This document shows positions 1 to 5,577 of a stretch of DNA of 9,783 nt, one piece after another (position 1 is the stretch's first letter; every line of letters begins with the position of its first letter). Below the pieces are notes generated by a model that searched no databases, had not been told where the DNA came from, and saw nothing but the letters and a program-made list of their open reading frames with translations. Made by a program: the position numbers and the translations under genes. The DNA comes from Halieaceae bacterium (GTDB taxonomy: Bacteria; Pseudomonadota; Gammaproteobacteria; Pseudomonadales; Halieaceae), in contig JABIZW010000276.1 of assembly GCA_018666295.1 (NCBI GenBank), positions 1 to 9,783 of the forward strand. Reading direction: 5' to 3'.

Positions 1-147
1 CAACGTGTGTTTGACGAAGGAATGTACGTCTTACACTCAAATTATATTGCGTCTGGTCCCGGAGGTATTATTCGCCTCAGCATATTTGCCGATCACTCGG
101 CACAAGACTTAGACCAAGTTACAAAAGCAATCGGCGAAGCCCTTTAG
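1..147 (+). CDS. C-terminal end of a PLP-dependent enzyme, probably alpha-oxoamine synthase-like (partial)
   Basis: The frame is open from base 1 to a TAG at 145-147, giving the last 48 residues of a protein whose start lies outside the window. The tail has a short strand, a glycine turn (SGPGG), then IIRLSIFADHSAQDLDQ and a final amphipathic helix. This 'RLSI-x-A-x-HS-x-x-D-[LI]-D' ending is typical of fold-type I PLP enzymes of the alpha-oxoamine synthase group (8-amino-7-oxononanoate synthase, glycine C-acetyltransferase, serine palmitoyltransferase), where it forms the small C-terminal domain. The PLP lysine and all substrate residues lie upstream and cannot be seen, so the reaction is unknown. 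A class I/II aminotransferase is the main alternative. The gene converges on the membrane protein gene that ends at 419. Confidence 0.5.
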   Translation, partial: QRVFDEGMYVLHSNYIASGPGGIIRLSIFADHSAQDLDQVTKAIGEAL

Positions 148-418
148 TGGCGAGGGTGCAGATAGTGGCGTGTAAAATCATTGCCCCACTCCATCCTGCC
201 TCGATCGTGCAACCCGCCGACCCCTATTTACCCCGACCTCAGTTCGACCCGTGGGCGACGGATTCACGTGTATCTTTGTGTCACCTACTTGCACTAAAAA
301 GTACTTTGCGATTCGTGCCCACCAAAATTCCATCACGACGGCTTAGTGGCCCAACTTCTTCATGTCTTGGGGTTAACAAATCAAAACGCCCGCGGACTGA
401 GACGGCGGCTCAAGCTGT
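148..418. other. Gene-free convergent intergenic region
   Basis: This stretch lies between the stop of the rightward PLP enzyme and the stop of the leftward membrane protein. A frame starting with GTG at 147 stays open to 422, but its translation is rich in Pro, Ser, Arg and Thr without any domain pattern and has no ribosome binding site, so I do not call it. There is a perfect 10-base palindrome AAAGTACTTT at 298-307. Apart from a weak terminator candidate near 382-410 I see nothing else. Confidence 0.6.
382..410 (-). terminator. Weak intrinsic terminator candidate for the leftward membrane protein gene
   Basis: Read on the minus strand just past the stop at 419, a CCGC ... GCGG inverted repeat with an 11-base loop is followed by GCG and a run of four T. 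The stem is only four pairs and the T-run is short, so this is a possible terminator at best. Confidence 0.25.
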
Positions 419-1372
419 CTAGTCAAAGCCTCTGAAGATCTCGGCAAACATCGCGGTATCAAACGGTATACGGGCACTCAGCACGTGAAGAGTAGCGAAG
501 TGAATAAGGGGGTTGGCAGTGACGACCGTAAACGTAGCTTTCCCCATACCCACGAGCATTTGCGTCATGACAATGTAGGTCACACTCAGCACTGACATTT
601 CGGTCGTACTGTAGTCCACACCCGGGTCAAAGAGGCTAAACACTGCGTAAAAGAGACCGGCAATGGCGATGACGGTGAGTTTGTTTTCATACATCAGCAT
701 GAGTCTTGGGATGAGTACAACGTGCATCAAAATAACAACCGGCAGTCCGGCACCAAAGGTGTTCACCAAAACACTCGTCGGTACGCCGACTGCGTACTGC
801 TCAGCAGTCAGTGAAAAAAATGGAAGTCCGCCGATGATGGGCCCAAAAAAATCGAGGGCCCAAAACGCAGCTAAAATCCAAATATTTCTGCGCCATTGTA
901 ACGAGGCCAAGAACTCAGTGAGATTAAAACCCTGAGCCTTCAACCAATAGAACGGTATCACTACGTAAACAACCGTATTGGCAAGCATCCAGAGAACGAC
1001 ATCGATCCAATCGAAAACTCCCGATTCGAAGACAAACGGTCCGGGAAAGTGAAGCCCAATTGACAATACAGCACCGAGGAAAAGCTGCGTGACTAAGACA
1101 TAAGCAAATGCAATCAGGACCTCTTTGGCCGCTCGATCACGATTCACCTGGTACAGAGACGCCCAATCGAACGACGCTCTTCGGCGAGTTATAAACAACA
1201 GTAGAAATACACTCAGCACCAAGACTGGAAAGTAGATCAAAAAAAGACTTGAGGCAGCATCCAGCGCGATGGGGGGAGTCGCAACTGAAGCGCTCTCTGT
1301 CATAAAGAAGAGCCCAGCGACTAAGAGCCAGATCACCGCTAAAATCAAGAGTCCCTTATATCCTTTGGTCAT
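419..1372 (-). CDS. Hypothetical multi-pass inner-membrane protein (317 aa)
   Basis: I do not recognise a family with confidence. The protein is strongly hydrophobic with about eight membrane segments, at roughly residues 7-24, 42-61, 86-107, 122-142, 163-182, 197-222, 232-248 and 259-275. A short basic loop (TRRR, 62-65) follows the second segment, and a soluble stretch around 66-82 links it to the third. The last helix-like stretch (286-300, NPLIHFATLH) ends in a conserved-looking tail. The general layout recalls CPBP-type membrane proteins, but the EExxxR and following histidine motifs of that protease family are absent, so I do not call it a protease. The ATG at 1372 is supported by a GAGG on the minus strand nine bases upstream. 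It is transcribed away from the M3 peptidase gene across a 192-base divergent region. Confidence 0.75.
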   Translation of the reverse strand: MTKGYKGLLILAVIWLLVAGLFFMTESASVATPPIALDAASSLFLIYFPVLVLSVFLLLFITRRRASFDWASLYQVNRDRAAKEVLIAFAYVLVTQLFLGAVLSIGLHFPGPFVFESGVFDWIDVVLWMLANTVVYVVIPFYWLKAQGFNLTEFLASLQWRRNIWILAAFWALDFFGPIIGGLPFFSLTAEQYAVGVPTSVLVNTFGAGLPVVILMHVVLIPRLMLMYENKLTVIAIAGLFYAVFSLFDPGVDYSTTEMSVLSVTYIVMTQMLVGMGKATFTVVTANPLIHFATLHVLSARIPFDTAMFAEIFRGFD

Positions 1373-1564
1373 ACTGATCTGCCTCGTGTCGATTACTTAC
1401 CCCGTGGCTTGTACGGAAAAAGTAACGCCTCTAAGCGCGGTACTTAGCGTAACACCCTACAGACTTTTGAGCAGTAACAGGTGAATTCCTGCGGCGGACA
1501 GTAAGGCAATCTGCTGCAAAACGCTTTATGATTTGCGTTAAATCTCTACTCGCAGGATCGAGCC
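1373..1564. promoter_or_regulatory. Divergent promoter region between membrane protein and M3 peptidase genes
   Basis: The two genes point away from each other, so both promoters should lie here. On the plus strand TATGAT at 1527-1532 is a fair -10 box 33 bases before the peptidase ATG, but the matching -35 (AAGGCA at 1503-1508, 18-base spacer) is poor. An inverted repeat CTAAG-N7-CTTAG lies at 1431-1447, flanked by two direct copies of GTAAC (1422-1426 and 1449-1453), and may be a protein binding site. No experimentally known consensus was matched. Confidence 0.4.
1554..1557 (+). promoter_or_regulatory. Ribosome binding site of the M3 peptidase gene
   Basis: AGGA lies seven bases before the ATG at 1565. 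It supports that start, which also gives a complete lipoprotein signal peptide. Confidence 0.6.
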
Positions 1565-3571
1565 ATGCACCGCACACTCTACTCATTTGCAGCTCTAACG
1601 TGCATCGGACTACTGTCCTCGTGCGGTGAAAATACACCGACTGAATCGAAGCCACCCCTCCTGACCGAGGGCATCAGAGCGACCGCGTCAGGCGTGCAAA
1701 TTACTGCTGACTGCGAAACAGCACTCAGTGAGGCCAAGACCGCATTTGACGCTTTAGAGGCGCAAACCGGCGAAGCCACTGTTGAGAGCGTATTTGGTCA
1801 ATACGAAACCATGGCGGATGCGCTCACCGGTATCGGTGACGTTTGGCACTTACGCTCAGTTCACCCCGACGCTGATGTTCGAGAAGCGGCCAACGCCTGT
1901 AGTGAGCGACAATCAGACTTCCTCTCGCAAATTGGCTTATCGCGCCCCTACTTTGATCGAATCGCCGCGATAGACACTACCGAGCTTACAGCCGTCGAGC
2001 GACACATGGTGGAAGAAGCGCTCGAGGGATTTCGCCGCTCGGGCGTTGACCGTGACGCGGCAACACGCCAAAAAATTCGTACGCTTCAAAGCGACATTAC
2101 GGCGCTGGGGAATGAGTTTGACAAAAACATTCGAGAAGACGTCCGTTCTGTCCAAGTGGACGCAAGCGAACTGGCGGGATTACCGCAAGATTATATCGAT
2201 GCACATCCGGCAGATGACACTGGATTAGTCACGATTACGACCGACTACCCTGATCTTTATCCGGTCATGACCTATGCTAAAAGTGACGGCCTGAGAAAGG
2301 CCCTGCGAATTAAGGCCCGGTCACGAGGCTACCCGGCTAACAAAGGCCTTTTGGAGCAGCTGATCACAAAACGCCACGAGCTTGCCGGTATTTTAAGCTT
2401 CCCGTCGCACGCGGCACTGTCCATGGACAGCCAAATGATCGAGTCGCCCCAGAATGCCCAAGCGTTTCTTGACAGTATTGGGGATGCATTGAAGGTACCC
2501 GTCCAAAAAGAGTTGGCAGTCATGCTCTCTCGTCTTCAACAAGACCAGCCAGGTGCTGAATCGGTTGAAGTGTGGCAGTCCGGCTACATACAGAATCTGC
2601 TCCAGCTCGAAGACTACAAACTGGACGCCCAAGAAGTGCGAACGTACTTCCAATACGAACGCGTTCGAGATGGAATTTTTCAGCTCACTGAAGACTTATT
2701 TGGCGTCCAAATTTCGCCATGGGATACCCCAACTTGGCATGAAGACGTTGAGACTTTTGAAATAACAGAGAACGGCACTTTGCTCGGTCGGTTTTACATG
2801 GACAATCATCCTCGTCCCTTTAAGTACCAGCATGCTGCACATTGGACGCTGAGAACGGGCATTAAAGACAAACAGATCCCCATGTCAGGTCTGGCCCAAA
2901 ACTTCCCAAAAGGCCTGATGGAACACAGTCAAGTGGAGACTTTCTTGCACGAGTTTGGTCATCTACTGCACAACATGTTTTCCGGCACACAAAAATGGTC
3001 ATCGGTGGCAGGTATGTCGATGGAGCGCGACTTTGTAGAAGCACCGTCACAAATGCTCGAAGAGTGGATCTGGGATTTCGACACCTTGCGCAAATTTGCA
3101 ATCAACGAGCAGGGGGAAACCATTCCGCGTGCGCTCGTCGACAAAATGGTCAGGGCTCGCCACTTCGGGCGAGCGATCGGAACAGCGACGCAAGTCTACT
3201 ATGCCAACCTGTCACTCAACGCTTATAACCGGGAGCCAAGCTCTTTTGATCTCGACGATTTGACCCGTGAACTTGAATCAAAGTACGCCGCTTACCCGCA
3301 TCTCCCAGGCACACATTTTTACGCGAACTTCGGGCACTTAAACGGCTATAGCTCAAATTACTATACGTACCAATGGTCACTCGCCATTGCGACCGATCTT
3401 TTTTCAAAGTTCGAAGAAGGTGGTCTGCGCAACACCTCAGTAGCCAATGAATACCGCCGGAGAGTACTAGAGGCGGCGGGCAGTAAGCCTGCAACTGAGT
3501 TTGTAGCTGATTTTCTGGGTCGCGAATTTAGTACCAAGGCCTACATCAAATCACTGCAAGAGGGGGACTAA
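1565..3571 (+). CDS. M3 family zinc oligopeptidase, predicted lipoprotein (668 aa)
   Basis: This is a zinc metallopeptidase of the thimet oligopeptidase/Dcp group (M3), which cuts short peptides inside a closed channel. The N-terminus is a lipoprotein signal (hydrophobic stretch 7-17, lipobox LSSC with Cys20); the residue after Cys20 is Gly, not Asp, which favours the outer membrane. The mainly helical N-terminal part runs to about 210 and the catalytic part to the end. Zinc ligands are visible: HEFGH at 462-466 (His462, Glu463 catalytic, His466) and Glu492 in FVEAPSQ. A second signature, FGHLNGYSSNYYTYQWS, supplies His591, Tyr595, Tyr599/600 and Tyr602, equivalent to the substrate-binding His/Tyr loop. 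Length is normal and no key residue is missing. Most cytosolic M3A enzymes lack a lipid anchor, so this copy probably degrades peptides in the periplasm. Oligopeptidase versus dipeptidyl carboxypeptidase activity cannot be decided by eye. Confidence 0.95.
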   Translation: MHRTLYSFAALTCIGLLSSCGENTPTESKPPLLTEGIRATASGVQITADCETALSEAKTAFDALEAQTGEATVESVFGQYETMADALTGIGDVWHLRSVHPDADVREAANACSERQSDFLSQIGLSRPYFDRIAAIDTTELTAVERHMVEEALEGFRRSGVDRDAATRQKIRTLQSDITALGNEFDKNIREDVRSVQVDASELAGLPQDYIDAHPADDTGLVTITTDYPDLYPVMTYAKSDGLRKALRIKARSRGYPANKGLLEQLITKRHELAGILSFPSHAALSMDSQMIESPQNAQAFLDSIGDALKVPVQKELAVMLSRLQQDQPGAESVEVWQSGYIQNLLQLEDYKLDAQEVRTYFQYERVRDGIFQLTEDLFGVQISPWDTPTWHEDVETFEITENGTLLGRFYMDNHPRPFKYQHAAHWTLRTGIKDKQIPMSGLAQNFPKGLMEHSQVETFLHEFGHLLHNMFSGTQKWSSVAGMSMERDFVEAPSQMLEEWIWDFDTLRKFAINEQGETIPRALVDKMVRARHFGRAIGTATQVYYANLSLNAYNREPSSFDLDDLTRELESKYAAYPHLPGTHFYANFGHLNGYSSNYYTYQWSLAIATDLFSKFEEGGLRNTSVANEYRRRVLEAAGSKPATEFVADFLGREFSTKAYIKSLQEGD

Positions 3572-3819
3572 GTTGCTCGGCACTCGAGGTAGTCAGTCGC
3601 CGTGTACGCGCACCGAACAGCGCTAAGGCACAAACGTCGCAAGCGCCATGCGGTGTTGCTGAAACCAACCGACATCGACTGCAAAAGACTGAAAAGTGAC
3701 CCACAGGGGACACCCACTCTCATGGCGGCAAGGACCTGCCACCGTTCAGCAGCGACGATCTAACCCGTGGCACTTAAAACGACGCAAGCTCGCCCATCAG
3801 GTGCATACCGCAGTTTATA

Positions 3820-3853
3820 TTGACATAATTAGTGCCAATATGTGAGTCTCACA
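3820..3853 (+). promoter_or_regulatory. Candidate promoter with overlapping operator palindrome
   Basis: TTGACA (3820-3825) is a perfect -35 consensus inside the most AT-rich part of the gap. About 15 bases on lies the perfect inverted repeat TGTGAG-T-CTCACA (3841-3853), covering the place where a -10 box would fall. No good -10 hexamer is seen at 16-18 bases, so the promoter would need an activator or is not a sigma-70 type. The half-site spacing (3 bases between TGTGA and TCACA) is too short for a CRP site, which needs six. A repressor or activator for the gene at 3984 is the simplest reading. Confidence 0.4.
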
Positions 3854-3971
3854 GCGTAAGAGGCGCTCCATCAGGCAGACGCGGCGACGTGTGCCATGGC
3901 CAGAACGATGCTCGGAGAGTGGCGCCTTTGGCCACCGACGGAGCTGACCGCACCAGGGGTGCATTCAGCAT

Positions 3972-3978
3972 GAGGAGA
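3972..3978 (+). promoter_or_regulatory. Strong ribosome binding site for the gene at 3984
   Basis: GAGGAGA lies five bases before the ATG at 3984. It fixes that start and indicates efficient translation. Confidence 0.75.
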
Positions 3979-3983
3979 TACGC

Positions 3984-4610
3984 ATGTCCGCTCGCTCTAA
4001 AATTTGGCTTTTCCCAGCACTGCTCTACGGTCTTTTTACAGTCTGGTACACCGATTTTAGCGGTCCATTGAGCGACGCCGAAGTCAGTGACTTTATGGCG
4101 GCCATGCAGGCCAACCAGAGCGAACCAGAGGTGATTGCGTTTATTGAGGAGTTCGCTCGGGCTGATACTGGCAGGCAATTCATCATGCTCAACGCATTTG
4201 ACTACAACGATGACCCTGGGTCTGTTGCAGGTGCAGCGCCTGGAGAGGACGCCGAAGCGCTCATGGGACGTTACATGGCGCATATGGTCCCAGCCCTACT
4301 GATACGTGCCTCCCATCCCCTATTCATGGGGCCCGCCGTCTACCCAGCAATAGATGTGGTAGGCATGGAAGGTGCGGAAAACTGGAGTGGCGGAGCGCTA
4401 ATGCGCTACCGGAGTCGTCGGGACTTCCTGGAAATCGTCACTAACCCGATCTTCAAAGGCCAACACCACTTCAAGGCGGCTGCGCTCGAAAAGACGATCG
4501 CGTACCCAATCGAGCCCGACTTGCAACTGGGTGATCCCAGAGTGCTCCTTGGACTTTTGCTCCTAGCACTCACGGCCCTAACAGATCTCATTCGTCTCTC
4601 CAGGCAGTAA
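3984..4610 (+). CDS. DUF1330/dimeric alpha-beta-barrel-like protein with hydrophobic segments at both ends (208 aa)
   Basis: Residues about 7-22 form a membrane anchor or uncleaved signal, and 185-203 a second hydrophobic segment. Between them is a soluble domain. The stretch FIMLNAFDYND (66-76) looks like a first beta strand with its following turn, and ALMRYRSRRDFLEIVTNPIF (138-157) followed by HHFKAAALEKTIAYPI resembles the second half of a DUF1330/NIPSNAP-type ferredoxin-like (ABM) domain, in which an R-S-R-x-D-F-L motif leads into helix two and the final strand. Such domains usually work as dimers; most are small cytosolic proteins without membrane segments. No catalytic role can be given. 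The frame is tightly bounded by a good ribosome binding site and ends in TAA inside a tandem repeat. It converges on the TetR gene. The family assignment is by pattern and moderate only. Confidence 0.75.
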   Translation: MSARSKIWLFPALLYGLFTVWYTDFSGPLSDAEVSDFMAAMQANQSEPEVIAFIEEFARADTGRQFIMLNAFDYNDDPGSVAGAAPGEDAEALMGRYMAHMVPALLIRASHPLFMGPAVYPAIDVVGMEGAENWSGGALMRYRSRRDFLEIVTNPIFKGQHHFKAAALEKTIAYPIEPDLQLGDPRVLLGLLLLALTALTDLIRLSRQ

Positions 4611-4631
4611 AGCCAGCAGTAAAGCCAGCAG
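4604..4631. repeat. 12-base tandem repeat spanning the stop codon
   Basis: GCAGTAAAGCCA occurs twice head to tail (4604-4615 and 4616-4627) followed by GCAG. The first copy carries the TAA stop (4608-4610) of the upstream gene, so the second copy repeats the end of the gene just outside it. It looks like a recent slippage duplication. Confidence 0.85.
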
Positions 4632-4779
4632 ATAACGCCGAGCATCAAGGACCCTCTAAAACAACTCATTCAACAGACAGCATAATTGTGACGAAATGGT
4701 TGGGACGGCATGCTTGTGACGGTATGGTTGTCACCGCCCGGGTCACAACACCGCGGGCCTGCACAGCGATCTCTGAGTG
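4611..4779. other. Convergent intergenic region with repeats and hairpins
   Basis: Both flanking genes end here. Besides the two tandem repeat tracts, the region has possible hairpins: GTGAC (4716-4720) with GTCAC (4730-4734), TTGTGAC (4714-4720) with GTCACAA (4742-4748), and GCCCG (4736-4740) with CGGGC (4754-4758). None is followed by a T-run, so they are not standard intrinsic terminators, though structured 3' ends for both genes are plausible. Confidence 0.5.
4687..4728. repeat. Degenerate 14-base tandem repeat, three units
   Basis: Three adjacent units of 14 bases share the pattern TGtGACGnnATGgT: 4687-4700, 4701-4714 and 4715-4728. Units 1 and 3 match at 12 of 14 positions, units 2 and 3 at 11 of 14. 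A fourth position (4729-4742) is too degenerate to count but starts with TGTCAC. Confidence 0.7.
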
Positions 4780-5370
4780 CTAGTTACGACGCGTGAGGTT
4801 CTTTAGGGCACCCTTAACAATTCGAACACTAGCCTCTTTACTCAGTCCTTGATGGCTCCTAAGCCGGTGCCACATTTCAAACGACGTCATCGCATCAACG
4901 GTCTCACGATCATCATAAGGCAGTGTGCCCAGCTCGGGCAGCCAGTCTTGGAGGTTCTGACGCAAGCCTCGCTGATTACGCGAATAGTTTTCGCGCAATG
5001 TCTCGTAACGCCAGAGCTGCGCTTGTGTCCCTAGAGCAAAGTTCCAGACCTCCTCAAACGCATCGGCCCGACGATCTACAATACGATCAAGACGCTCTTC
5101 GAACGTTCCCTCTCGCTCGCCACCAAGAAACAGAGCCTCATAAAATTCGCGGAACTGACTGTCGGCCGCTTTAAACAGCGCCTCCATGTCCTCAAAATGA
5201 CGAAAGAACGTGCGGATAAGAACACCCGCGCGGTCTGAAATCTGTTGCGCAGTAGGGACTAAAAACCCTTCCTTTTGCAGAGCGAGTGCCGCGTTGATAA
5301 TCGCGAGTCGCGTCCGCTCGGTTCTAAGACGACGTCCGTCGACCGCGTTACCTCGCTTGATGTTTACCAT
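4780..5370 (-). CDS. TetR/AcrR family transcriptional regulator (196 aa)
   Basis: A one-component DNA-binding regulator. The N-terminal domain shows the TetR pattern: a basic lead-in with helix 1 (RTERTRLAIINAALAL, 16-31), then the helix-turn-helix at about 38-62, where TAQQISDRAGV is followed by the recognition helix and the hallmark FFRHFEDMEALF. The usual 'VSxxTFYxHF' is here GVLIRTFFRHF, a small variation. Residues 70-196 form the helical ligand-binding and dimer domain, which is too variable to predict a ligand. Length is normal for the family. The ATG at 5370 has only a distant AGGA (13 bases upstream), so translation may be weak. The gene lies 207 bases downstream of the amidohydrolase gene on the same strand and converges on the gene at 3984; either, or itself, could be its target. 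Confidence 0.92.
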   Translation of the reverse strand: MVNIKRGNAVDGRRLRTERTRLAIINAALALQKEGFLVPTAQQISDRAGVLIRTFFRHFEDMEALFKAADSQFREFYEALFLGGEREGTFEERLDRIVDRRADAFEEVWNFALGTQAQLWRYETLRENYSRNQRGLRQNLQDWLPELGTLPYDDRETVDAMTSFEMWHRLRSHQGLSKEASVRIVKGALKNLTRRN

Positions 5371-5577
5371 TCGTTAGTCAAATTCCTGTTCATCAGCCGA
5401 CATTTCAACAAGAAGTGCGCAGTAATGCACCGGTTTTATGGCCACAACGGTAACCGCCTGAATCACCAAGTGGCCCGCGGACCAAGGATGAAAGAGATCA
5501 ATAACAACAGAACCTCAATCACCTCGATGCAATGCCGTCACCGACACCGATGCAAACGCCGGTCACGCTATCGCCGC
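5371..5577. other. Intergenic region between amidohydrolase and TetR genes
   Basis: This 207-base gap, read on the minus strand, should hold the 3' end of the amidohydrolase transcript and perhaps the tetR promoter. I found no good promoter boxes and no stem followed by a T-run. An imperfect direct repeat is present: CGATGCAA at 5525-5532 and again at 5548-5555, each followed by a GCCG(G)TCAC core. Confidence 0.4.

Larger units (their letters stand above)
3572..3983. other. 412-base intergenic region with promoter/operator candidate
   Basis: This is the longest gap in the window, between two genes in the same direction. I see no convincing reading frame or intrinsic terminator after the M3 gene. 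The region holds a TTGACA at 3820-3825, a perfect palindrome at 3841-3853, a 5-base-arm inverted repeat GTGGC-N7-GCCAC at 3919-3935 in the presumed leader, and a strong ribosome binding site just before 3984. The rest (3572-3810) shows no recognisable feature. Confidence 0.6.

Noticed and set aside
147..422. 91-codon open frame in the gap after the PLP enzyme gene
   Set aside because: GTG start without a ribosome binding site, no domain pattern, unusual composition, and it overlaps the 3' end of the convergent gene.
419..1372. CPBP-family intramembrane protease
   Set aside because: The layout is similar but the EExxxR motif and the paired histidines that define the family are not present.
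3841..3853. CRP binding site
   Set aside because: TGTGA and TCACA are only three bases apart; CRP sites need six between these half-sites.
3849..4283. 144-codon minus-strand frame over the start of the DUF1330-like gene
   Set aside because: It is antisense to a gene with a strong ribosome binding site and two clear hydrophobic segments, and has no recognisable domain.
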